A stretch of DNA of 15,055 bases, from NCBI GenBank assembly GCA_900768735.1, contig CAAGDZ010000316.1:1-15055 (forward strand). Reading direction: 5' to 3'. How positions within the stretch are numbered: position 1 is the first letter of the stretch; each line of letters opens with the position of its first letter. Positions 7,603 to 13,285 of the stretch are shown piece after piece. This stretch comes from Oscillospiraceae bacterium (GTDB lineage Bacteria > Bacillota > Clostridia > Oscillospirales > Ruminococcaceae). The position numbers and the translations under genes are program-made. The notes under the pieces were generated by a model that saw only the letters and a program-made list of their open reading frames with translations, had not been told where the DNA came from and made no database searches.

Positions 7603-8163
7603 TTATATAAGTACTGCTAAAAATTTGCAGTCTTTTCCGTCAACGGCAATCATTCCGTGCGGGTTCATGCTGTCATAATAGATGCAGTCGCCCTCGTTTA
7701 CTATCTCGATGTGTTCGCCGATCTGAAATTTGAGCGTACCCGAAATGATATAGTCCATTTCCTGTCCGTCATGCACAGAAAGATGAATGGGCTTGCTCTG
7801 CTCTGCCTCGTCATAGGGCGCGGTTACAAGCAAAGGCTCAACCTTTTTGTTCTTGAAAAGATATGCAAGATGCTGATATGCAAATCTCTCACGTCTTTCA
7901 ATAGGCAGACCCTTATCCTTGCGGACAAGTGAATATGTATTGAGCTTGGGCGTAACGCCTGTGAGAAGCTCGATAAGCTCTACGCCGAGCGCGTTTGCAG
8001 CCTCGTTTAAAAACGAAAGTGAAAAATCCTTTTCGCCGTTTTCAAGAGAAATATACTCCTCTACAGAAACATTGGTCTTTTTTGCCATATCCTCAACGGG
8101 AATATCAAGATATTCTCTTGTGCCCTTTAATCTGCCGGATACATCTTTAATATTATAATCCAT
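7603..8163 (-). CDS. XRE-family regulator with C-terminal cupin domain
   Basis: A 186-residue transcription regulator. An HTH_3 domain (about 9-68, containing VEDMAKKTNVSVEEYISLENG) is followed by a linker and a cupin_2 barrel (about 125-186; HDGQEMDYIISG at 131-142 and a histidine in MNPHG near 169), which usually senses a small molecule. I chose ATG 8161-8163 because a near-perfect AGGAGGT ribosome site lies five bases upstream. A longer frame reaching 8298 has no ribosome site and would cross the promoter. It is the first gene of the operon with the acyl-CoA synthetase. This HTH-cupin plus AMP-ligase pairing is common in Clostridia, and the regulator probably responds to the synthetase substrate or acyl-CoA product (inference). 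Confidence 0.88.
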   Translation of the reverse strand: MDYNIKDVSGRLKGTREYLDIPVEDMAKKTNVSVEEYISLENGEKDFSLSFLNEAANALGVELIELLTGVTPKLNTYSLVRKDKGLPIERRERFAYQHLAYLFKNKKVEPLLVTAPYDEAEQSKPIHLSVHDGQEMDYIISGTLKFQIGEHIEIVNEGDCIYYDSMNPHGMIAVDGKDCKFLAVLI

Positions 8164-8197
8164 AGTGACCTCCTGAAATAAAATGCCGGTTTGTTTT

Positions 8198-8226
8198 ATT
8201 ATATCAAATTTTGCAGATAAAATCAA
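8198..8226 (-). promoter_or_regulatory. Promoter of the regulator/acyl-CoA synthetase operon
   Basis: On the minus strand, TTGATT (8221-8226), 17 bp, TATAAT (8198-8203), placed about 35 bp before the chosen start at 8163. It supports that start over the longer frame. Confidence 0.8.
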
Positions 8227-8255
8227 TAGATTTTGCTGAAATTGAAAATAAACAG

Positions 8256-8296
8256 CAAAAAACAGAGAAAATAATCTTTTAAATGGAAAGATTTTC
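8256..8296 (-). terminator. Possible weak terminator of the nth-comEA operon
   Basis: On the minus strand, GAAAATCTTT (8287-8296) pairs with AAAGATTATTTTC (8267-8279) with a small bulge, and a run of six T follows five bases later. The stem is A+T-rich and imperfect, so termination here is only a possibility. Confidence 0.3.
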
Positions 8297-8307
8297 ACTT
8301 GATTTAA

Positions 8308-8351
8308 CTGTTTGCGGCTTTAAATGACGGTATCAAACAGTGATAAAGCCG
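8308..8351 (-). repeat. Two interleaved inverted repeats at the comEA stop codon
   Basis: CTGTTTG (8308-8314) pairs with CAAACAG (8334-8340), and CGGCTTTA (8315-8322) pairs with TAAAGCCG (8344-8351). The arms are interleaved in the order 1-2-1'-2', so the two stems are mutually exclusive as simple hairpins or could form an H-type pseudoknot in the mRNA 3' end. The stop codon of comEA lies inside. There is no T-run, so this is not a classical terminator. Confidence 0.4.
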
Positions 8352-8926
8352 GATATACTTTCAAAAAGCTTGTCGCTTATACCGCTTATCTCCTTTAATT
8401 CGTTTATCGAAACAAATTCGCCGTTTTCTGCTCGGTATTCTACTATAGCCCTAGCAAGCTTCTCCCCTATCCCGTCAAGCCGCATAAACTCCCGCACGGT
8501 CGCCGTATTTATATTTATTTTTGCATACGCGGGCAGAGTGGGAGCGTCATCGGAGGGCAATACGTAATCACCGATATAAAAGTATTCCTTTATACTGTCG
8601 TAAACCTCTTTATCTATGCCGGTAACGTTCATCAGCTCACTTACCGATGCAAACCCGCCGACCGCCTCGCGGTAGTCTATAATGTTGTGAGCAAGCGAAA
8701 TTCCCACTCCCCTGATATGAGAAAGCGTGCCGAAATCAACCGTGTTCAGATTTACTGCGTTTTCGTTTACCGTACTATACAGTATTTGACTATCAGGAGA
8801 GGAAAATTCCCATGAATTGTCTTTTTGCACTTTATCGGTATAAATCACGATAAAAATTACAAAAATAATGAACAGCAAAGACGGAACAAGCGCTGTAAAA
8901 ATCACAGTCCGTTTTTTACTGTTCAT
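8333..8926 (-). CDS. comEA: ComEA-like membrane-anchored DNA-binding protein with two helix-hairpin-helix units
   Basis: ComEA is the surface DNA receptor of natural transformation; this protein is anchored by one N-terminal helix (about residues 8-29) with the rest outside. Two ComEA-type HhH units follow, at about 57-117 (VNLNTVDFGTLSHIRGVGISLA) and about 136-194 (ININTATVREFMRLDGIGEKLA), each with the xNTA/xNTV start and GIG/GVG hairpin. Typical ComEA has a SLBB domain plus one double-HhH unit; here I see no SLBB and two tandem units, so it is a ComEA-domain protein, with a strict ComEA role inferred. The frame can start at GTG 8938, but ATG 8924-8926 is better placed behind AAAGGG. It lies 29 bp downstream of nth and was probably co-transcribed with it. 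dprA, 2.5 kb away, supports a competence role. Confidence 0.78.
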   Translation of the reverse strand: MNSKKRTVIFTALVPSLLFIIFVIFIVIYTDKVQKDNSWEFSSPDSQILYSTVNENAVNLNTVDFGTLSHIRGVGISLAHNIIDYREAVGGFASVSELMNVTGIDKEVYDSIKEYFYIGDYVLPSDDAPTLPAYAKININTATVREFMRLDGIGEKLARAIVEYRAENGEFVSINELKEISGISDKLFESISGFITV

Positions 8927-8955
8927 AAAACTCTTCACCCTTTCGGCAAAAGCGG

Positions 8956-9594
8956 TCAGTTGCTACCGGAAAAACTTTTGCATATCGTGTTTAAGGCGCA
9001 TTTGTCGCACATCGGCGAGCGTGCGGTGCATACAAGTCTGCCGTGCCATACAAGCCTGTGACAGAAGTTGAGGCTTTCCTCGGGCGGCAGCACCGCGGCG
9101 AGCTGTTTTTCGACCTTGACGGCATCCTTTGAGCCATCTGTTATTCCGAGCCGTCCGCTGAGTCTGATGACGTGCGTATCGCAGACTATAGCGGGCTTGC
9201 CGTACAAATCACCGACGATAAGATTTGCCGTTTTGCGTCCGACGCCGGGGAGCTTGACCAATTCTTCAATCGAATCGGGTACGACGCTGTTGTAATTATC
9301 TCTAAGCATACGGCACATCATTACAATGTCGTAGGCTTTGGTCTTATAAAGTCCGCAGGATTTTATATATTCCTCTATTTCATAAGGCTCTGCCGCCGCA
9401 AAGCTCTCAATATCGGGATAGCTCTGGAACATAGCGGGAGTAACCATGTTGACCCGTTTATCGGTGCATTGTGCCGAAAGGCGTGTCGCAATGAGAAGCT
9501 CGTGCGGCTTTGAGTAGATAAGCGCACATTTTACATCGGGATATTCATTTTTAAGTGCCTGAAGGGCAAACGCGGTTCTTTGCTTTTTAGTCAT
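8956..9594 (-). CDS. nth: Endonuclease III (DNA glycosylase/AP lyase)
   Basis: It removes oxidised pyrimidines in base-excision repair. The 212 residues match the family length. The helix-hairpin-helix LPGVGRKTA (115-123) carries the catalytic Lys121, the catalytic aspartate is Asp139 in VCDTHV, and the [4Fe-4S] cluster cysteines are Cys189, Cys196, Cys199 and Cys205 with the exact C-x6-C-x2-C-x5-C spacing. ATG 9592-9594 follows AAGGAG. A perfect consensus promoter lies about 75 bp upstream, and the comEA-like gene follows. All active-site residues are present, so activity is expected. Confidence 0.96.
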   Translation of the reverse strand: MTKKQRTAFALQALKNEYPDVKCALIYSKPHELLIATRLSAQCTDKRVNMVTPAMFQSYPDIESFAAAEPYEIEEYIKSCGLYKTKAYDIVMMCRMLRDNYNSVVPDSIEELVKLPGVGRKTANLIVGDLYGKPAIVCDTHVIRLSGRLGITDGSKDAVKVEKQLAAVLPPEESLNFCHRLVWHGRLVCTARSPMCDKCALNTICKSFSGSN

Positions 9595-9668
9595 GGACGC
9601 TCCTTAAATCTATTTAACAAATTATGATAAAGCCAATTTTGATAAGCTGATTGTGTTTATGTAATATA

Positions 9669-9697
9669 ATTATACGAAAAAAGTCGAATAATGTCAA
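9669..9697 (-). promoter_or_regulatory. Promoter of the nth-comEA operon
   Basis: On the minus strand, TTGACA (9692-9697), 17 bp, TATAAT (9669-9674): perfect consensus. It fires away from the tRNA promoter across an A+T-rich gap (9606-9777) in which I see nothing else. Confidence 0.85.
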
Positions 9698-9777
9698 GAA
9701 TAAGGATGAACCGAAGCGGAAAAATAAAAGCATAAGACGAATTTGAAACATTTTTTTGATTTTTTTAATTTTAAGTA

Positions 9778-9806
9778 TTGACAAGTCATCTTTTTTTTGG
9801 TATAAT
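9778..9806 (+). promoter_or_regulatory. Promoter of tRNA-Lys
   Basis: TTGACA (9778-9783), 17-bp spacer with a T8 run, TATAAT (9801-9806). Perfect consensus, 30 bp before the mature tRNA. Confidence 0.88.
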
Positions 9807-9835
9807 AAACAGCGTTGCAATTATGTAACGATTTT

Positions 9836-9911
9836 GAGCCACTAGCTCAGGCGGCAGAGCACCTGCCTTTTAAGCAGGGTGTCCCGGGTTCGATTCCCGG
9901 GTGGCTCACCA
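9836..9911 (+). tRNA. tRNA-Lys (anticodon UUU)
   Basis: The acceptor arms GAGCCAC (9836-9842) and GTGGCTC (9901-9907) pair fully, followed by discriminator A and encoded CCA (9909-9911). The D-arm contains AGCTCAGGCGGCAGAGC. The anticodon stem is CCTGC/GCAGG with loop CTTTTAA, anticodon TTT at 9869-9871. The T-arm contains CCGGGTTCGATTCCCGG. Its own promoter and terminator flank it, so it is monocistronic. The inovirus integrase module begins about 50 bases downstream; tRNA 3' ends are classic targets for tyrosine integrases. Confidence 0.98.
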
Positions 9912-9914
9912 AAC

Positions 9915-9961
9915 AATCCCTTTAACAATGCGGTTTTACCGTTTTGTTGAAGGGATTTTTT
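9915..9961 (+). terminator. Rho-independent terminator of tRNA-Lys
   Basis: AATCCCTTTAACAA (9915-9928) pairs with TTGTTGAAGGGATT (9944-9957) with one G-U pair, has a small inner CGG/CCG stem, and is followed by T6. It could also stop phage transcription arriving from the other side only poorly, as no T-run exists on the minus strand. Confidence 0.92.
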
Positions 9962-9991
9962 GTATTACAATTACTATGCGTGTAATACAAA
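9959..9991. repeat. 11-bp inverted repeat at the phage/tRNA boundary, possible attachment core
   Basis: TTTGTATTACA (9959-9969) and TGTAATACAAA (9981-9991) are perfect inverted arms around 11 bases. Paired inverted arms around a short centre are the form of a tyrosine-recombinase core site. The same 11-mer occurs inside the phage genes, so it could instead be a regulator site. Confidence 0.5.
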
Positions 9992-10020
9992 TAGTGAAAG
10001 CAGCGGCGCTGATCATGTAA

Positions 10021-10299
10021 TCAGGCTTGTGTATTTGTATTACATTCCTGCAAAGCAAGACGGAGATAATATTCAATGCGTTCAAGATGGTGCAGGAGTT
10101 TTTGTTTTTCACTAATTTTTTCTGTTAAATCGTCAAGAGTATTCTTACGCTTCTGAATCTGCTCATCAAGCACCGTAAGCTGACGAGCATATTTATTAAC
10201 CAAATTCTCGAACTTATCAGAAAAACCGTTTCCATGTGTAGACATGACTATTTTATATGTATCATCACTTATTCGAATCGACTTCTGTATACTTTTCAT
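10021..10299 (-). CDS. Small ribbon-helix-helix/coiled-coil protein, 92 aa
   Basis: I do not recognise a named family. The N-terminus (about residues 3-42, KSIRISDDTYKIVMSTHG then FSDKFENLVNKYARQL) has the strand-helix-helix pattern of ribbon-helix-helix DNA-binding proteins. Residues 43-85 are a strongly charged heptad-like helix, likely a coiled coil. It is the last gene of the phage block, next to the presumed attachment site. Its ATG overlaps the integrase stop by 4 bp (ATGA) after AAAGGAAAG, so it is translationally coupled to the integrase. An excisionase/recombination directionality factor, a repressor or a copy-control protein would all fit (inference). Its tail, CNTNTQA, is encoded by the TGTAATACAAA repeat. 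Confidence 0.75.
   Translation of the reverse strand: MKSIQKSIRISDDTYKIVMSTHGNGFSDKFENLVNKYARQLTVLDEQIQKRKNTLDDLTEKISEKQKLLHHLERIEYYLRLALQECNTNTQA
10034..10044 (-). repeat. TGTAATACAAA copy in the tail of the 92-aa gene
   Basis: An exact copy of the phage 11-mer, read in the same frame (Cys-Asn-Thr) as in the integrase, Rep and ATPase tails. It lies 42 bases from the inverted copy at 9981-9991. Confidence 0.8.
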
Positions 10300-11255
10300 T
10301 TCTCTTTCCTTTCTGTATTACAATTTTGCTGCAGCTGAAGCTCACCAGGTGAAAATTTTGTATTACAAACATAATCTAAATGGCTTCGGTGCTTGTTCTG
10401 AAGCAGTTGTTTATTTTGCGCTAAATGCAAATACATTGATGTAACTTGCAAATCAGAGTGACCTAATATCAATCTGAGAGTTTCCAAATCCCCGCCATCA
10501 CATAGATAATTAGTAGCGAATGTATGCCGGAGCAAGTGGGGGTGCAAGCGTTTTATTCCGGTTCGGCGCTTTAGCTTCTGGAAAACCTGTTTTATAGTAT
10601 TATCGTTACATCGACAGCCGAAACGATCTACAAAGACAGGTGCAAGATGATCCGAAGCGTTTCGGAAGGTACCAATATATTTAGAAAGTGCAAAATGCGA
10701 CATATTGCCAAGTGGTACATAACGCTGCTTGCGACCTTTGCCGGTTACAAGTAAGAAATTGTTGGACAAATCAACATCACAAAGGCGAAGGGCGAGCAGC
10801 TCACCGCGGCGCAGGCCTGAGTCAACCATTAAGATAACCCAACAGCGATTACGTTCTTCAAGCTCGGACGAGCCGAAGCTATCAATCAGTAATTCTATTT
10901 CTTCATCGGATAAAGGTTGTTTTTCATCTTTAAAAACCTTTGTGGTTTTGAGTTTACGGCTAAAGTCAGGAATCAGGTCTTCCTGAATACAATAGTTATA
11001 AAAAGCCTTGATAGCGCGAACATGAGAATTAACGCTGCTACTTTTCAATGATTTTCCGTTGCGTTCATAATCGTGCAACAAATATGAACAATAAGCCTTG
11101 TAGTTGAAGATAGTCAAATCCTCGATAGTAGAATCAGAACCAAGCCAGAGCAAGAAAGCACCGACATTTTCACGATACCATAAAAGAGTTTTTGGACTAT
11201 TATTCCGGAAGAGCTGTTCAGATATAAACATATCAAACGCTTCACTTGCTTTCAT
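10296..11255 (-). CDS. int: Tyrosine recombinase (phage integrase)
   Basis: It should integrate and excise the phage by site-specific recombination. In 319 residues it has an N-terminal SAM-like core-binding domain (about 1-95) and the catalytic domain with Arg149 (SGLRRGEL), Lys173 (TGKGRKQR), His240 and Arg243 (HPHLLRH), His266 (LGHS) and nucleophile Tyr275 (TSMYLHL). All are present. I chose ATG 11253-11255, which follows AAGGGGG and overlaps the rep stop by 14 bp; an upstream ATG at 11384 would only add codons read through rep in another frame. No separate arm-binding domain is visible, so it resembles XerC/D-size enzymes. After the catalytic Tyr there is a 44-residue tail whose last part, CNTKFSPGELQLQQNCNT (297-314), is the 18-codon repeat module. 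The 92-aa gene starts within its stop. Confidence 0.93.
   Translation of the reverse strand: MKASEAFDMFISEQLFRNNSPKTLLWYRENVGAFLLWLGSDSTIEDLTIFNYKAYCSYLLHDYERNGKSLKSSSVNSHVRAIKAFYNYCIQEDLIPDFSRKLKTTKVFKDEKQPLSDEEIELLIDSFGSSELEERNRCWVILMVDSGLRRGELLALRLCDVDLSNNFLLVTGKGRKQRYVPLGNMSHFALSKYIGTFRNASDHLAPVFVDRFGCRCNDNTIKQVFQKLKRRTGIKRLHPHLLRHTFATNYLCDGGDLETLRLILGHSDLQVTSMYLHLAQNKQLLQNKHRSHLDYVCNTKFSPGELQLQQNCNTERKEK
10314..10367 (-). repeat. 54-bp repeat unit, copy A (integrase tail)
   Basis: Bounded by TGTAATACA at both ends on the coding strand, exactly 18 codons, giving residues CNTKFSPGELQLQQNCNT. It differs from copy B (12562-12615) at 10 of 54 bases by my count. Inside, AATTTT (10322-10327) pairs with AAAATT (10352-10357), and TCACC-A-GGTGA (10342-10352) is a perfect palindrome. 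The Shine-Dalgarno sequence of the next gene begins immediately after the unit. Confidence 0.85.
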
Positions 11256-12366
11256 TGCTAAGCCCCCTTGTAACCCAATCGTCACCAGCTGCGCCGGCGA
11301 TATTAGGTATATTTGTATTACACGGCTGCTCATCGGCAGCAATGCGAGCGCGATATTCATCAATAATGCGTTTCTGATGTACATTAAGTTTTGTGTTGCG
11401 TAACTTTAAATCATCGAGAAAACGTGTAAGACCAACACATTGTATATATGTATCAACAGAATTTCCAGCTTGATGAAAAACATAGCGACCAATGCGAGAT
11501 AGATTATACTCAACTGTTTTCGGTGTGTAAACACTAACGCGCTCACAGTCTCCAAGAAACTTCGACCACCATTTTGATGTTTTCCAACGCCGTTTATTTG
11601 AATCAGTTTTATCCGGTTCTACAAAACGCAAATAATTTTTCAATACACCGCAATATTTTTCACCTAAAGGCAAACTGTTCTTAATAAAATTGTAAGCACG
11701 ATCATCTTTAAAGACTGATTCACAGCGGATCCAATGCCTACCGTCAGTATATCCACGCTCACGAGCTTTATCATATATTCGACAATAATAATCTGATGAA
11801 CGCACGCCGAACATAACACTGTAAGCGTCTATGGAACGGCTGAAACTATCTGTGACTACCCCTTTATGTGCTTTGCTAACAAAATTTCTTTGTAATGTCT
11901 TGTCTACAATCTTTTCAATGTCCAAAACACCGATATGATCATCATAAGCAACATCAATTCGTGTGACATGATAATTTTCGATGTCAAGAGCCAAATCAAA
12001 AAGGCGCTGCCAGTTACCATCGGTGTAAGTTTCGTAATCTCGGCAGCCCTGACCGGTCATTTCAAGCAAAGGATAATCCGATTCTTTCTGACAATGGTTA
12101 TAGTGTATTGAAATGCCATCAAAAAAAATACGGTTCTTATAACCATAGAAGCCGTAGGATTCTTCCCACTTAACATTAACTTTAAGACCGAGCTGAGTGA
12201 TAAGGCTATCAACGCTGTCAATTTTCGATGTCATTGCAAACCAGTCATACAAGATTATATTTTCTCCTCTCTGCTCTGCTCCGGAGAACTTATCATCATC
12301 ACGCCAGCCAGAGATATTATCAGGATCCATAACTTCAAGAGAGAAGCTGCCTTGTAATTTAGACAT
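11242..12366 (-). CDS. rep: Rolling-circle replication initiator, Rep_trans type
   Basis: It is expected to nick the double-stranded phage origin and start rolling-circle replication. In 374 residues it shows the features of the plasmid/phage replication-initiation-factor family (PF02486-like): the YDWFAMT start of the core (about 40-46), the HVTRIDVAYDD strand-turn with metal-binding acids, the SSDYYCRIYDKARERG block with candidate nucleophile tyrosines, and the IRCESVFKDDRAYNF block. I cannot say which Tyr is catalytic. This differs from gpII of coliphages but is usual in Firmicute inoviruses. The ATG follows AAAGGA, 4 bp after the 57-aa gene. The stop lies inside the start region of int. 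Near the C-terminus CNTN (349-352) starts a degenerate 54-bp repeat. A relaxase of a conjugative element is less likely given the Zot neighbour. Confidence 0.85.
   Translation of the reverse strand: MSKLQGSFSLEVMDPDNISGWRDDDKFSGAEQRGENIILYDWFAMTSKIDSVDSLITQLGLKVNVKWEESYGFYGYKNRIFFDGISIHYNHCQKESDYPLLEMTGQGCRDYETYTDGNWQRLFDLALDIENYHVTRIDVAYDDHIGVLDIEKIVDKTLQRNFVSKAHKGVVTDSFSRSIDAYSVMFGVRSSDYYCRIYDKARERGYTDGRHWIRCESVFKDDRAYNFIKNSLPLGEKYCGVLKNYLRFVEPDKTDSNKRRWKTSKWWSKFLGDCERVSVYTPKTVEYNLSRIGRYVFHQAGNSVDTYIQCVGLTRFLDDLKLRNTKLNVHQKRIIDEYRARIAADEQPCNTNIPNIAGAAGDDWVTRGLSNESK
11269..11322 (-). repeat. 54-bp repeat unit, degenerate copy C (rep tail)
   Basis: It starts with exact TGTAATACAAA (11312-11322) and ends in ATTGGGTTACA, 54 bases in all, in the same frame as the other copies (CNTN...DDWVT). 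The middle is poorly conserved. As in copies A and B, the next gene's Shine-Dalgarno (AGGGGG for int) follows at once. Confidence 0.5.
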
Positions 12367-12370
12367 AAAA

Positions 12371-12544
12371 TCAATCCTTTACGTTATTTTTGCAATTTTC
12401 GCAACAGAAGCAATCGGGCGCTGTTGCGTAGTATTCATCAAATTTTAGGCACTCAAAACTATTGAAAGTACACTTGTCATCAGCACATTCGAAATTAACG
12501 CAAGCCGCGCTGTCCGGCTGATATGGAATAAAACAAGATTTCAT
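12371..12544 (-). CDS. Cys-rich 57-aa protein
   Basis: I do not recognise it. The frame starts at ATG 12542-12544, overlapping the ATPase stop by 4 bp (ATGA), and ends 4 bp before the rep start. It reads MKSCFIPYQPDSAACVNF and goes on to nine cysteines in 57 residues (4, 15, 20, 25, 32, 45, 47, 48, 51). The paired spacings (C-x4-C-x4-C and CFCCENC) suggest a small metal-bound or disulfide fold. AAAGGA lies 12 bases upstream. Tight packing on both sides and the conserved cysteine pattern make it a real gene although it is very short. It has no signal peptide or membrane helix, so a cytoplasmic zinc-binding DNA- or Rep-partner is more likely than a secreted toxin (inference); the position between pI and Rep is otherwise free in this phage. 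Confidence 0.78.
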   Translation of the reverse strand: MKSCFIPYQPDSAACVNFECADDKCTFNSFECLKFDEYYATAPDCFCCENCKNNVKD

Positions 12545-13272
12545 GCAGTTTCACCGTCCTTTGTGATACAATCTTTCTGAAGCAGCAGCTCACCGGGAGA
12601 AGATTTTGTATTACATTTTCGCTGAGAGTTAAAATCACTCGGAGAAATTAGCTTAACGGTCTGAGGTACAGGCAAATCTTCATCGTATTCATCAAACATA
12701 GCAAATGTATCATACAAACTAGTTATCCGCCTACGAATGTTAAAAAACTCCCGAGAGCATTGTTCATTGTTTACATACCACATTTTTATAGCAACAAATT
12801 TTTTGTGCAACACAAAAATTAATAGCCAGCCTTTAACTCCGAAGCCTGCAAGATTACGGTGTTTTACGTTGTATTCGATAAGTCCTCGGACTTGCCTATC
12901 AATTGCACGGTCATTTTGGGTTATAAGTATAAAATCATAACCGTAATGACGGCTTAAAGCGAGAAACTGCAACCACTTGATACGCTCTTTAACATTAAAA
13001 CCGCGTGAATTAAAAAGTATATGCGCTTCATCGATAACGACAAGAGTCTGATCTTCTTTCTTAGGCTTATGATTTTCGGATGAAAAATGCAATAAATAAT
13101 CTACAGAAATCTGTAGCAAAGGAACGAATTTAAAAATGCCTTTATGGTGTTTATTAGTTTTAATCGGATATGTAGATATAACGTTCTTTCCCTGTCGAAG
13201 CCAAAGATCTATACGCTCGGTTGCATGATATGATTTACCGGATCCAGGTGTACCGGTGTATAAAGTTAACAT
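12541..13272 (-). CDS. Zot/pI-type filamentous-phage assembly ATPase
   Basis: It is expected to power extrusion of the phage filament through the cytoplasmic membrane. In 243 residues it has Walker A GTPGSGKS (7-14) at the extreme N-terminus, Walker B TLVVIDEAH (76-84), and the SRHYGYDFILITQNDRAID segment (107-125) typical of Zot proteins. A hydrophobic stretch (148-167) may touch the membrane, but there is no long C-terminal external domain, as is usual in hosts without an outer membrane. The name Zot comes from a Vibrio phage; no toxin function is implied. ATG 13270-13272 follows AAAGGAG, 13 bp after the 81-aa gene. The tail CNTKSSPGELLLQKDCIT (220-237) is repeat copy B, and the stop overlaps the Cys-rich gene by 4 bp. 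Confidence 0.93.
   Translation of the reverse strand: MLTLYTGTPGSGKSYHATERIDLWLRQGKNVISTYPIKTNKHHKGIFKFVPLLQISVDYLLHFSSENHKPKKEDQTLVVIDEAHILFNSRGFNVKERIKWLQFLALSRHYGYDFILITQNDRAIDRQVRGLIEYNVKHRNLAGFGVKGWLLIFVLHKKFVAIKMWYVNNEQCSREFFNIRRRITSLYDTFAMFDEYDEDLPVPQTVKLISPSDFNSQRKCNTKSSPGELLLQKDCITKDGETA
12562..12615 (-). repeat. 54-bp repeat unit, copy B (assembly ATPase tail)
   Basis: TGTAATACAAA to TGTATCACA on the coding strand, 18 codons giving CNTKSSPGELLLQKDCIT. The inner arms AATCTT (12570-12575) and AAGATT (12600-12605) occupy the same offsets as AATTTT/AAAATT in copy A, with both bases of one pair changed together (T-A to C-G). The Shine-Dalgarno of the Cys-rich gene follows at once. Confidence 0.85.
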
Positions 13273-13285
13273 AATAACAGCTCCT

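Noticed and set aside
8164..8298. Longer start of the XRE-cupin regulator at 8298
   Set aside because: It would cross the TTGATT-17-TATAAT promoter, while ATG 8163 has a near-perfect AGGAGGT site.
9614..9820. 68-aa frame on the minus strand
   Set aside because: It is A+T-rich, covers the promoters of tRNA-Lys and nth, and has no ribosome site or recognisable composition.
9836..9911. Second copy of the tRNA-Lys 3' end inside the window as the far attachment site
   Set aside because: I found no repeat of the T-arm/acceptor sequence between 9,912 and 15,055; the far end must lie outside.
11256..11384. Longer integrase start at 11384
   Set aside because: The added residues lie within the rep coding frame and have no ribosome site; ATG 11255 follows AAGGGGG and begins a normal core-binding domain.
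9959..12615. CRISPR array made from the TGTAATACA repeats
   Set aside because: The copies are few, far apart, inside coding genes, and spacing is not regular; no cas genes are present.
12541..13272. Zonula occludens toxin
   Set aside because: The match is to the ATPase part only; the external domain linked to toxicity in Vibrio is absent.
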